Position numbers and translations under genes: made by a program
Part shown: positions 1-7,736 of the stretch, one piece after another
How the letters are laid out: every line of letters begins with the position of its first letter
How positions within the stretch are numbered: the stretch's first letter is position 1
Assembly (NCBI GenBank): GCA_017472925.1
Contig: JAFUNS010000040.1
Span: 1 to 36,005, forward strand
Reading direction: 5' to 3'
DNA: 36,005 nucleotides
From: Bacteroides sp.
GTDB lineage: Bacteria; Bacteroidota; Bacteroidia; Bacteroidales; Bacteroidaceae
The notes under the pieces: model-generated
Databases searched by the model: none
Told to the model about the DNA's origin: nothing
What the model saw: only the letters and a program-made list of their open reading frames with translations

Positions 1-266
1 TCGCCACCCATCAATTGGGTAAGCTCATCGTGTACAATCTTCACCATCAACTGGCTGGGCTTAACGGCGGTAAGCACGTTCTGTCCCAAGGCTTTTTCCT
101 TGACGGTATCAGTAAAGTTCTTGGCTACCTTGTAGTTGACGTCGGCATCGAGCAAGGCTCTACGGACATCCTTCAAAGTCTCCGCTACATTAATCTCGGT
201 GATCTTACCTTCACCCTTCAGAATCTTAAAAGACCGTTCCAGTCTTTCACTTAAATTGTCGAACAT
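1..266 (-). CDS. ffh: Signal recognition particle protein Ffh (5' end only)
   Basis: The reverse strand reads MFDNLSERLERSFKILKGEG from an ATG at 266 and runs off the left edge after about 88 codons. This is the N domain of SRP54/Ffh, with the four-helix bundle and the conserved run RRALLDADVNYKVAK. Ffh binds 4.5S RNA and signal sequences and targets ribosomes to the membrane through FtsY. The GTPase (G) and methionine-rich (M) domains lie outside the window. It sits downstream of the MATE gene on the same strand with a 62-nt gap that contains its own -7-like element, so it may be transcribed independently. The family call is secure although only the N domain is visible. Confidence 0.93.
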   Translation of the reverse strand, partial: MFDNLSERLERSFKILKGEGKITEINVAETLKDVRRALLDADVNYKVAKNFTDTVKEKALGQNVLTAVKPSQLMVKIVHDELTQLMGG

Positions 267-303
267 ATATGCTTATTTATTATTTCTTCAAAGTTTTGAG
301 CGG

Positions 304-311
304 CAAAATTA
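304..311 (-). promoter_or_regulatory. -7 element upstream of ffh
   Basis: Read leftwards the bases are TAATTTTG, matching TAnnTTTG, about 38 nt before the ffh start. No good -33 TTG lies at the usual distance, so support is moderate. Confidence 0.45.
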
Positions 312-328
312 ATAAAAAAGATTCATAA

Positions 329-1651
329 CTATATCTTCTTGTTCTGCCAATTTGCTTTTTTCAAGTAAATTACGCTCGTCAGCAGCAATAATCCGTAGTA
401 AAGGGCCTCGGTTGTGAAGCATATGGCAACAGGCGCTTTCAAGATAAGGCCTACCCAGCACACATAGAGGGCATAGATGACCAAGGTACCTGTTTCAAGG
501 TAAAGGGCAGCTTGGGTATTGCCCGTGCCCGATATGCCATTGAAGTAGATGTTGGCCACAGAAGCAATGAGCATGGCTCCTCCAATAACATATAGCGAGG
601 GGATGGACTCGGCTTGCAACAAAGGCTCGTTGGTGTAGATGGAGAGGGCGGCTTCGGGGAGGAAAACCATCAGGGCTACACAAGCCAGTACGATAATGAA
701 CGAAACCTTGGCTATGCGTCCCATGAGGTGCATGACATGGTCAATTCCACCAGAGCCTATCAGGTTGCTGACCAGTGTGTTGGTGGTAGTGGACAAGGCT
801 TGTACCGGGATGAGGATAACAATGTAGATGCTACGCACAATGTTGGCAATGGCCAGCTCGCGTTGGCCCAACCGTTCGATGGCCAGAAAGAAAACAAACC
901 AGGTGGCCATGGAAAGGAAGTATTGAACCATGGTGAAGCACGAAATGCTGAGAATGCGTCCCAACAAGGTGAAATCAAAACCGGAAAAACGGTTGAGAGC
1001 GTATTTCTTCAAGTCGACATACAACCAGGTGTAGAGGAGGCAGAAGAGGGTAGAGGCGGCTTCGGCCATGACCGAGGCAATAGCAGCTCCCTTCAAGCCC
1101 AGCTGAGGGAAACCAAAGTGTCCGAAGATGAGGGCATAGTCAAGGAATACATTAACCAAAGCCATAACTATAGCGTTGATGGTGAGGACTTTGGTACGGG
1201 TTATGCCTACATAGAGGGCGCGGAACATGACATTGACAAATGAGAAAAAGAACCCGAATATACGCCAATGGAAAAACTCCAATGTGCCTTCAAATATGGA
1301 ATCGGAGGAGATGAGCATGCGTACCAATGTGGGAGCAGACCACTGACAGAGGCCGAAAAGAATGGCCGCCATGACCAATAGGAACAGGCAACCTTGCATC
1401 ATCACTGGCCCTACTTCTTTATAGTGTTGCTCTCCATTGCGGCGGGCAATGAGTATCTGGGAGCCGGTACTGAAACCAAAGGCTACCGTAAAGATACAGA
1501 TATATAACAAACCACCCATGGCCGAAGCACCCAATTCCACTTCGCCTACATGACCCAAGAAAGCGGTGTCGGTCACATTAATCACATTCTGGGCCAATAA
1601 GGCCAACAAAATGGGATAACTTACATTCCATATTTCTTTGTTACTATACAT
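329..1651 (-). CDS. MATE family multidrug/Na+ efflux transporter
   Basis: This is a 440-residue polytopic inner-membrane protein with about twelve hydrophobic segments arranged as two MatE repeats. The N-terminal pattern WNVSYPILLALLAQNVINVT followed by DTAFLGHVG is characteristic of the DinF-like MATE branch. MATE proteins expel cationic or amphipathic compounds using Na+ or H+ gradients; the substrate here is unknown. I chose the ATG at 1651 (MYSNKEIW) over the longer frame from 1726. The longer frame would place codons over the -7 promoter element, and its extra 25 residues do not look like MATE. The gene stands alone, with ffh 62 nt downstream. Confidence 0.9.
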   Translation of the reverse strand: MYSNKEIWNVSYPILLALLAQNVINVTDTAFLGHVGEVELGASAMGGLLYICIFTVAFGFSTGSQILIARRNGEQHYKEVGPVMMQGCLFLLVMAAILFGLCQWSAPTLVRMLISSDSIFEGTLEFFHWRIFGFFFSFVNVMFRALYVGITRTKVLTINAIVMALVNVFLDYALIFGHFGFPQLGLKGAAIASVMAEAASTLFCLLYTWLYVDLKKYALNRFSGFDFTLLGRILSISCFTMVQYFLSMATWFVFFLAIERLGQRELAIANIVRSIYIVILIPVQALSTTTNTLVSNLIGSGGIDHVMHLMGRIAKVSFIIVLACVALMVFLPEAALSIYTNEPLLQAESIPSLYVIGGAMLIASVANIYFNGISGTGNTQAALYLETGTLVIYALYVCWVGLILKAPVAICFTTEALYYGLLLLTSVIYLKKANWQNKKI

Positions 1652-1682
1652 ATATATAATAAGGTGTTGTGTAAAAAGCGTG

Positions 1683-1716
1683 CAAAGATACTTCTTTCGG
1701 CACAAATAAGCCAAAA
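1683..1716 (-). promoter_or_regulatory. Promoter of the MATE gene
   Basis: Reading leftwards, TTTTG (1716-1712) is followed after 21 bases by TATCTTTG (1690-1683). This is a good Bacteroidetes -33/-7 pair about 30 nt upstream of the chosen start. Confidence 0.75.
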
Positions 1717-1827
1717 TTGTAGGCATAAAACTTATTAATGGATGGAATTAAACTATCCTTTTTGTGGGTTAGTTTCTTTTGAAACCATTGAAAAATGCAA
1801 CAGATTTTGCAGATAATTGCACATTAA

Positions 1828-1859
1828 TTTGTTTAGTGTGTAATTTTATACTACCTTTG
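1828..1859 (+). promoter_or_regulatory. Promoter of the FadL-type gene
   Basis: TTTG at 1828-1831 is followed after 20 bases by TACCTTTG at 1852-1859, an exact Bacteroidetes promoter. The start codon follows 29 nt later. Confidence 0.85.
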
Positions 1860-1888
1860 CACCCGAAAATCAATTAATAAAAGAAAAA

Positions 1889-3211
1889 ATGAAGAAATTA
1901 TTCTTGATGAGCGCAATGGCGCTAATGGTTTCAATTCCAACTTTTGCAGGTGGTATTCTTACCAACACTAATCAGAACGCAGCATTCCTTCGTAACCCCT
2001 CACGCGATGCAGTCATCGCAATTGATGGTGTATACAGCAATCCGGCTGGTATCGCTTTCATGCCGGAAGGCTTCCATTTGTCCATCAGCTGGCAAGCTGC
2101 TTGGCAGAAGCGACAAATCAATTCAACTTTTGCTGCTTATCCTTTAAACGGGGGCGCACAGACAAAGGATTTTGAAGGTGTAGCTAAGGCTCCTATCATT
2201 CCTTCTTTCCAGGCTGCTTATGTAATCAACGACAAGTGGTCAGTATCTGCTCAGTTCGCAGTAGGCGGTGGTGGCGGTAAATGCGAGTTCGACAATGGTT
2301 TGCCCATGTTCGAAAAATTGGTTTATAGCAACGCAGTTGCAGGTGTAAATGCTATGATTCCAGGTGCTTCTGTAGCTCGTTATGGCTTGAATCAGAATTT
2401 GACAGGCGAACAATACTTCTATGGTATTCAAGTGGGTGGTACTTACAAGTTGGCCGACAACTTCTCTGTTTTCGGTGGTGTTCGTACTGTATTGGCTAGT
2501 TGTTCTTATGTAGGTGGTATCACAGGTATTAATGGTGATGTGAAGCTTCCTGAAGCCATGGGTGGTACAGTTATGCCTAACCAGATTAAATCGGATGATC
2601 TTTTGTTGGATTGTTCACAGAGTGGTACAGGCTTTACACCGATCATTGGCTTGGATTGGAAATTGGGTAAGCTTAATTTGGCTGCTAAGTATGAATTCCG
2701 CACTAAGATTAATCTTGAAAACGATGCAGACAACAGTCCTAATGTAGACGCAATGATGGCTGACTACAAGGATGGTAACAAGGTTCGTTCAGACATACCT
2801 GCTTTGTTGACTTTGGGTGCTCAATATGAATTGTCTAAGGTTCGTTTGAACGCTGGTTTCCACTACTATTGGGACAAGGATGCCAAGGGTACTCCTATCA
2901 AGAAGGGTGACAACACTTGGGAAGCTAACTTGGGTGTTGAATGGGATGTAAACGACAAGATATTGTTGAGCTGCGGTGGTCAACGTACACAATATGGTTT
3001 TGATGATGCTGATATGGCAGATACTAATTTCAACGTTAACTCAACAGCTATTTGCATCGGTGGTGCCTACAAGTTCAATGAAAAGATGAAGCTGAATGTA
3101 GGTTATATGCATTCTTTCTATGGCGAACATGAAGTAGCCAACCAATATGGTAAAGACATTTATACCCGTAAGAATGATGTAGTAGGTGCTTCACTCGACA
3201 TTACATTTTAA
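1889..3211 (+). CDS. OmpP1/FadL/TodX family outer-membrane protein
   Basis: The protein has 440 residues. A signal peptide (MKKLFLMSAMALMVSIPTFA) leads into GGILTNTNQNAAFLRNPSRD, the start of the N-terminal plug typical of FadL/TodX transporters. The family pattern with NPAGIAFMP and AAYVINDKWSVSAQFAVG follows, and alternating beta-barrel strands end in the aromatic C-terminus DITF. FadL-type channels take up hydrophobic compounds such as long-chain fatty acids across the outer membrane; the true ligand here is not known. The gene is monocistronic, with a strong promoter upstream and a hairpin terminator directly downstream. Codon use looks like that of a highly expressed gene. Confidence 0.9.
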   Translation: MKKLFLMSAMALMVSIPTFAGGILTNTNQNAAFLRNPSRDAVIAIDGVYSNPAGIAFMPEGFHLSISWQAAWQKRQINSTFAAYPLNGGAQTKDFEGVAKAPIIPSFQAAYVINDKWSVSAQFAVGGGGGKCEFDNGLPMFEKLVYSNAVAGVNAMIPGASVARYGLNQNLTGEQYFYGIQVGGTYKLADNFSVFGGVRTVLASCSYVGGITGINGDVKLPEAMGGTVMPNQIKSDDLLLDCSQSGTGFTPIIGLDWKLGKLNLAAKYEFRTKINLENDADNSPNVDAMMADYKDGNKVRSDIPALLTLGAQYELSKVRLNAGFHYYWDKDAKGTPIKKGDNTWEANLGVEWDVNDKILLSCGGQRTQYGFDDADMADTNFNVNSTAICIGGAYKFNEKMKLNVGYMHSFYGEHEVANQYGKDIYTRKNDVVGASLDITF

Positions 3212-3235
3212 ATAGTAAAGAATTAGTTGGTTAAT

Positions 3236-3266
3236 AAGGGTGTGCCTCACGGTACACCCTTATTTT
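3236..3266 (+). terminator. Terminator after the FadL-type gene
   Basis: An 11-bp stem, AAGGGTGTGCC (3236-3246) with GGTACACCCTT (3251-3261) and one G-U pair, has a 4-nt loop and is followed by ATTTTG. It may also serve the converging fimbrillin gene. Confidence 0.8.
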
Positions 3267-3333
3267 GATATATAGGCCACTAAACAGGTCGATTTTCACA
3301 AACAGTTCCTATCGCATGGCCTAAAAGTTATTG

Positions 3334-4602
3334 TTAGTTGTTGCTTGATATAATTTTTACTAATCGCACTCTGTACTTGGTTTGTGTGCCTGCTTCTTGA
3401 AATTTGGATGATGACTTAAATCCAAAGGCGTAGACTTCCCCATCTTGGTCGTACAGGTATCGTTTGTCTATGTTGATGGGCGTGTAAGCCTCTGCTTCCA
3501 AAAGCTCGTTCAAAGTATCGAGCGCTTCGTTTTGGAAGGTGGCATTCAAAGTCCTTGCTTGAGTTTCGTTAGGCAATAGCCATCCGTTGGTGGAATATTC
3601 TTCAAGAAATTCGGCCAAATCGCCTGCATAGCATCCCCATTCTTCTAGGCTCATTAGCAGGATGCCTTCTTCGTTGGTCTCTACCACGATACCATTATTC
3701 CAAATGCTTCCTACTTCGATGGTTTCATCTGTATTTGAGTTGTTGTCCGAAGTGTTTCCTTGGGTGGGAGAGGTTCCAAAGTCAAACTCTACATCGATGG
3801 AAGTGTCCCATCCGTCGATAATGAAATCGCTTCCTACCATTACACCTCCTGAATAATTTCCACTGATGTTGAAGGGGTGGTTTGCTTCGGGCTTTCCTTT
3901 GTAAGTATAGGCATAGGTGGCTTGTTTCCCGTCTTTTGAAGTCAGCAAGATGGAGAATACCGTTTCGTTGCCACTACCAGGAAATGTGTAGATGGTATTT
4001 GCTCGCCAAATACTGTCGGTGGCCATCTGACAAGGAATCTCTATCTTTTTCGCTTCTTGTCCATATTCTCCGTTCATGGTTACTGACCCATACATGGGTG
4101 ATAGGGTAAACTGTACTCCCGATACATCGTTGGGTATCCCGTTTAAGGCAATCGAGATGGAAGATACGGCATAGGATAAGGTAATGTTCAAGGAAATAGG
4201 CTTGTTGTCTACTTTTACATCTGCTTTTCCCATCATCATAGGGGTGGTAGCCCCTTGGGTACTTTGTAGGACAATTTCTTCCAGAGCATGAACCTTTTGA
4301 GGCAATACATATCCTCCTTTTACACCCGCAATGGCTACAATTCTATATTCTCCTGATGTCAATTTTAGTCCGATGGTGTCTCCGGCTTGTTGGACGGTTT
4401 GAGAGGCGCTGCATGTGCCCTCCTTATCAAAGGCATATAGGTAGAGAGGATACTCTATTTGTATGTTTTCTGCCGAGCGGGCTTTCACTTTCAGTATCTG
4501 CGACTCCTGACCTATTGTTTCTTCTGATATCTTTTGGCAAGAAGATACCAAAAGACAGAGAAATGAAACTATGATGAATGTTTGTGCTCCCTTTTTGCTC
4601 AT
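3334..4602 (-). CDS. FimB/Mfa2-like fimbrillin-family lipoprotein
   Basis: The chosen start is the ATG at 4602 (MSKKGAQTF), 4 nt after the upstream gene's stop, giving 422 residues. A hydrophobic signal ends in LLVSSC with the lipidated cysteine at 22. The following beta-rich part (YPLYLYAFDKEG, then SYAVSSISIALNGIPNDVSG) resembles Mfa2/FimB-type anchors and minor fimbrial subunits of Bacteroidales. After a Ser/Asn/Thr-rich linker near residue 290, a separate C-terminal region of about 120 residues contains WLLPNETQA and ends in YRVRLVKII. It is probably a cell-surface domain; its function is not known to me. It is the second gene of a two-gene unit. Family assignment is by pattern only, so the precise subfamily is uncertain. 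Confidence 0.72.
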   Translation of the reverse strand: MSKKGAQTFIIVSFLCLLVSSCQKISEETIGQESQILKVKARSAENIQIEYPLYLYAFDKEGTCSASQTVQQAGDTIGLKLTSGEYRIVAIAGVKGGYVLPQKVHALEEIVLQSTQGATTPMMMGKADVKVDNKPISLNITLSYAVSSISIALNGIPNDVSGVQFTLSPMYGSVTMNGEYGQEAKKIEIPCQMATDSIWRANTIYTFPGSGNETVFSILLTSKDGKQATYAYTYKGKPEANHPFNISGNYSGGVMVGSDFIIDGWDTSIDVEFDFGTSPTQGNTSDNNSNTDETIEVGSIWNNGIVVETNEEGILLMSLEEWGCYAGDLAEFLEEYSTNGWLLPNETQARTLNATFQNEALDTLNELLEAEAYTPINIDKRYLYDQDGEVYAFGFKSSSKFQEAGTQTKYRVRLVKIISSNN

Positions 4603-4606
4603 ATTA

Positions 4607-5545
4607 CTATTCTTCAACGTCGATAATAATTTCTTCAAATTCATAATCTCCATCCCAAGGGATGATTTTGGTTCCTGTTATGCTGAGCGTCTTGTTTCTT
4701 ATCGTTATTTGGACGTTTTGTTGCATGCCTCCAGTGAACGTTTTGTATGGAAAATCAGTTGTCTCTGCCAAATATGTCTGGTTGCCTATGCTATATTCAA
4801 TGCTGAGGGTAACCGCAGAAGTGTCTTTCTTTTCATTGACGATGAGGTAGAAAGTGGCATTTCCTTGTGTCATAGACTTGTTGGGGCTGATGGTCAGCGT
4901 GTCCGAGTGGTTAGTATATGGTTCAACTTTATCGTTGAATGAGTAGGTGGTAGGGGTGGTGATGTTATAACCTACAATTGTAATTTTGTTGAGGGTAGCA
5001 TTAGCCAAGTCTTCTATGGCCATGAACTTAAGTTGCACCAGCGAGGAGACATGCTTGAATGAAGTGCTATCTGTATTAAAGTTAACCACTCCATTGTCAC
5101 CATATTTCTGCTGGGTAGTGGCAATTAGGAAATCGCATCGTGAAAGGCTTTCCATGGTGCCGTCCTGTTGTTTCAGGTTAGGCATGGGAATGTTGGTGTT
5201 TGAGGTGGCTTTACTATAGGGATAGAATGCTCTGAAAGTATGTAAGCTGTCTTTGTCGGGCCAATACACCTTTTCCTCAGGTATCCACAATTCTCCGTTG
5301 TATTCCCAACGGACTACGGGTTCTTTATCTACAAAAATTCCTATGGAGTCTTTTTGTTGGAAAGTTGCAAGGGTTGGACTATCACCTCCATATCGACTTT
5401 TGACGGGGGCTGTTCCCTCTATCTGCGCAACGATGTGCATGGATAACTCTGCCGTAGGTAACGGCAATTCGTTGTTCTCTACTTGGCATGAAGCCATACA
5501 AGTCAGGCTGTAGCATAGGCATGCTATGATGTGCTTGTGTTTCAT
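4607..5545 (-). CDS. Fimbrillin-family lipoprotein (Mfa-like)
   Basis: This is a 312-residue protein from the ATG at 5545. The leader ends CMASC, so the cysteine at 20 is probably lipidated. Typical fimbrillin-like features follow: KDSIGIFVDKEPV, then FRAFYPYSK, then an FKHVSSLVQLKF strand, which is the pattern of the Mfa_like_1/FimA-related family that builds surface fimbriae or acts as an accessory pilin. It leads a two-gene unit, and the downstream FimB/Mfa2-like gene begins 4 nt after this stop. A clean promoter precedes it. I chose 5545 because the 12 codons upstream overlap the expected transcript start. Confidence 0.75.
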   Translation of the reverse strand: MKHKHIIACLCYSLTCMASCQVENNELPLPTAELSMHIVAQIEGTAPVKSRYGGDSPTLATFQQKDSIGIFVDKEPVVRWEYNGELWIPEEKVYWPDKDSLHTFRAFYPYSKATSNTNIPMPNLKQQDGTMESLSRCDFLIATTQQKYGDNGVVNFNTDSTSFKHVSSLVQLKFMAIEDLANATLNKITIVGYNITTPTTYSFNDKVEPYTNHSDTLTISPNKSMTQGNATFYLIVNEKKDTSAVTLSIEYSIGNQTYLAETTDFPYKTFTGGMQQNVQITIRNKTLSITGTKIIPWDGDYEFEEIIIDVEE

Positions 5546-5578
5546 AAATACTTGAGTTTTATTTTTAATTTTGTACGA

Positions 5579-5610
5579 CAAATATATATTTCTGGTTTAA
5601 AAAAAACAAA
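5579..5610 (-). promoter_or_regulatory. Promoter of the fimbrillin pair
   Basis: Reading leftwards, TTTG (5610-5607) is followed after 20 bases by TATATTTG (5586-5579). It lies in a very AT-rich stretch and predicts a short 5' UTR of about 25-30 nt. Confidence 0.8.
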
Positions 5611-5768
5611 TATTATTTTTTAAATATTTCATAAAGCGTTGTAATATAGATGGTTATATTTTGTTTTTTTTCTCTTAATATCCTTCAGTCTATTATTGCT
5701 CACCTTATTATATTGCGCGACGCGTGAGCCGATAAGTAAAAAGATACAAATTTTAAAGGTTCTCATGG

Positions 5769-5797
5769 TTGGCTAAAGAAAATTATTCGTAACTTTG
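5769..5797 (+). promoter_or_regulatory. Promoter of pgk
   Basis: TTG at 5769-5771 is followed after 18 bases by TAACTTTG at 5790-5797. The spacing is a little short but the -7 matches exactly. The region between here and the fimbrillin promoter is AT-rich and shows no gene. Confidence 0.7.
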
Positions 5798-5848
5798 TGC
5801 CACAAAAATCGAAATATCATTAAATTATACACTATAAACAAAGAGAAT

Positions 5849-7099
5849 ATGATGACAATTGACAAATTCAACTTTGCCGGAAAGAAGGCAATTGTCCGTG
5901 TGGACTTCAATGTACCTTTGAACGAAGAAGGTAAAATTACTGACGATACTCGTATCCGCGGTGCACTTCCTACCTTGAAGAAGGTATTGGCTGATGGTGG
6001 TGCTTTGATTATCATGTCGCACATGGGTAAACCTAAGGGTAAGGTTAATGCTAAGTATTCATTGAGCCAGATTGTAGATGCTGTAGCCGAAAAATTGGGT
6101 GCTCCTGTTCAGTTTGCTCCTGATTGTGCAAAGGCTGCTGAAGCTGCTGCTGCTTTGAAGGCTGGTGAAGTTCTTTTGCTTGAAAATCTCCGTTTCTATC
6201 CTGAAGAAGAAGGCAAGCCTGTAGGTATCGACAAGGAAGATCCTGCTTACGAAGAAGCAAAGAAGGCTATGAAGACTTCACAAAAGGAATTCTCTAAGAC
6301 ATTGGCTTCTTACGCTGATTGCTACATCAACGATGCATTTGGTACTGCTCACCGCAAGCACGCTTCTACAGCTGTTATCGCTGACTATTTCGATGCAGAT
6401 CACAAGATGCTCGGTTACTTGATGGAAAAGGAAGTACAGGCTGTTGACAACATCTTGAAGGACATCAAGCGTCCGTTTACTGCTATCATGGGTGGTTCTA
6501 AGGTATCTACTAAGATTGGTATCATCGAAAACTTGATGGATAAGGTAGACAACTTGATTCTTTGTGGTGGTATGACTTATACTTTCGCTAAGGCTCAAGG
6601 TGGTGAAATCGGTAACTCTATCGTTGAAATGGATAAGTTGGATTTGGCTCTCAATATCATCGAACAAGCTAAAGCTAAGGGTGTAAACTTGGTATTGGGT
6701 ACTGACTGTGTAGCTGGTGACGATTTCAAGAATGATTGCAACACTCAAGTATGTCCTGCCAATGCTATTCCTGCTGGTTGGGAAGGTCTCGATGCTGGTC
6801 CTGAAACTCAGAAGGCTTTTGCTGCTGCTATCGAAGGTGCTAAGACTATCCTTTGGAATGGTCCTGCAGGTGTATTCGAATTCGATAACTTTACTGCTGG
6901 TTCACGTGCTATCGCTGAAGCTATCGCTAAGGCAACTGCCGAAGGTGCATTCTCATTGATTGGTGGTGGTGACTCTGTAGCTTGTATCAACAAGTTCGGT
7001 ATGGCTGACCAAGTTTCTTATATTTCTACAGGTGGTGGTGCTTTGCTTGAAGCTATCGAAGGTAAGGTTCTTCCGGGTGTAGCTGCTATTAAGGGCTAA
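5849..7099 (+). CDS. pgk: Phosphoglycerate kinase
   Basis: Phosphoglycerate kinase catalyses 1,3-bisphosphoglycerate + ADP to 3-phosphoglycerate + ATP in glycolysis, in the cytoplasm. The 416-residue length is normal. Family signatures are all present: [20 protein letters not shown], the substrate-binding [30 protein letters not shown], and the C-terminal nucleotide-binding [13 protein letters not shown] and [13 protein letters not shown]. The start is taken at 5849 (MMTIDKFNF) because the longer frame from 5795 would begin inside the -7 element. A second ATG at 5852 is equally possible. The gene is monocistronic with its own promoter and hairpin terminator. Confidence 0.97.
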   Translation: MMTIDKFNFAGKKAIVRVDFNVPLNEEGKITDDTRIRGALPTLKKVLADGGALIIMSHMGKPKGKVNAKYSLSQIVDAVAEKLGAPVQFAPDCAKAAEAAAALKAGEVLLLENLRFYPEEEGKPVGIDKEDPAYEEAKKAMKTSQKEFSKTLASYADCYINDAFGTAHRKHASTAVIADYFDADHKMLGYLMEKEVQAVDNILKDIKRPFTAIMGGSKVSTKIGIIENLMDKVDNLILCGGMTYTFAKAQGGEIGNSIVEMDKLDLALNIIEQAKAKGVNLVLGTDCVAGDDFKNDCNTQVCPANAIPAGWEGLDAGPETQKAFAAAIEGAKTILWNGPAGVFEFDNFTAGSRAIAEAIAKATAEGAFSLIGGGDSVACINKFGMADQVSYISTGGGALLEAIEGKVLPGVAAIKG

Positions 7100-7133
7100 T
7101 CTTTCTTTGACAAAGAAATATTGATAAAAATGT

Positions 7134-7170
7134 AAGTGGATGTGTCTATGTGATGCATCCACTTTATTGT
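7134..7170 (+). terminator. Terminator after pgk
   Basis: A 9-bp stem, AAGTGGATG (7134-7142) with CATCCACTT (7156-7164), encloses a 13-nt loop and is followed by TATTGTTG. The T-run is weak. Confidence 0.65.
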
Positions 7171-7266
7171 TGATGCCTTTTTCCCCTTTTTTAGGGCTAA
7201 AATTAGAATGAGTTCCGTGACTTAAACGAAAAAAATATCCGCAAATCAAAAAAACTTCTATTATTG

Positions 7267-7298
7267 TTTGGAAGTTTCAAATAAAACATCTACCTTTG
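7267..7298 (+). promoter_or_regulatory. Promoter of the tRNA cluster
   Basis: TTTG at 7267-7270 is followed after 20 bases by TACCTTTG at 7291-7298, about 38 nt before the first tRNA. All four tRNAs probably share this transcript, which ends at the hairpin at 7683-7717. Confidence 0.85.
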
Positions 7299-7335
7299 CA
7301 CTCGCTTTCGGAAAGGAAGTAAGTCCTTTGAAGTT

Positions 7336-7412
7336 GGTGTGGTAGTTCAGTTGGTTAGAATACCTGCCTGTCACGCAGGGGGTCGCGGGTTCGAGTCCCG
7401 TCCATACCGCCA
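7336..7412 (+). tRNA. tRNA-Asp (GTC)
   Basis: The acceptor arm GGTGTGG pairs with CCATACC. The anticodon stem CCTGC/GCAGG encloses loop CTGTCAC with anticodon GTC. The T arm is CGGGT/TTCGAGT/CCCG-like. The discriminator is G, and the 3' CCA is encoded (7410-7412), unlike the other three tRNAs in this cluster. Confidence 0.95.
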
Positions 7413-7449
7413 TAATGAACAACATCGCTTAGGTGATGTTATTAAGGAT

Positions 7450-7521
7450 GGTCCGTTCGTATATCGGTTAGTACTCAAGATTTTCATTCTTGCAAGGGGG
7501 GTTCGATTCCCCCACGGACTA
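7450..7521 (+). tRNA. tRNA-Glu (TTC)
   Basis: The acceptor GGTCCGT pairs with ACGGACT, with the terminal pair being G-U. The D stem is GTAT/GTAC. The anticodon stem CAAGA/TCTTG holds loop TTTTCAT with anticodon TTC, and the T stem is GGGGG/CCCCC. CCA is not encoded: the bases after the discriminator are CAG. Confidence 0.92.
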
Positions 7522-7527
7522 CAGCCT

Positions 7528-7600
7528 GCGGAAATAGCTCAGTTGGTAGAGCACAACCTTGCCAAGGTTGGGGTCGCGAGTTCGAGCCTCGTTTTCCGCT
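7528..7600 (+). tRNA. tRNA-Gly (GCC)
   Basis: The acceptor GCGGAAA pairs with TTTCCGC. The D arm is GCTC/GAGC. The anticodon stem CAACC/GGTTG holds loop TTGCCAA with anticodon GCC. The discriminator is T and no CCA is encoded. Confidence 0.95.
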
Positions 7601-7607
7601 CTCCATT

Positions 7608-7681
7608 GCCTCTTTAGCTCAGTTGGCCAGAGCACGTGATTTGTAATCTCGGGGTCGTTGGTTCGAATCCGACAAGAGGCT
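7608..7681 (+). tRNA. tRNA-Thr (TGT)
   Basis: The acceptor GCCTCTT pairs with AAGAGGC. The D arm is GCTC/GAGC. The anticodon stem CGTGA/TCTCG has a U-U mismatch at its centre and holds loop TTTGTAA with anticodon TGT. The T stem is GTTGG/CCGAC. No CCA is encoded. Confidence 0.93.
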
Positions 7682-7682
7682 C

Positions 7683-7717
7683 AAAAAAAAGGATACGCTA
7701 AAACGTATCCTTTTTTT
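7683..7717. terminator. Bidirectional terminator between tRNA-Thr and the OMF gene
   Basis: A perfect 7-bp stem, GGATACG (7691-7697) with CGTATCC (7704-7710), is flanked by eight A on the left and seven T on the right. It can therefore end both the rightward tRNA transcript and the leftward outer-membrane-factor transcript. Confidence 0.9.
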
Positions 7718-7736
7718 GTTTTATACATATATCCTT

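Noticed and set aside
614-1243. 209-codon rightward open frame opposite the MATE gene
   Set aside because: It is an antisense shadow of a strong transporter gene and shows no domain or promoter.
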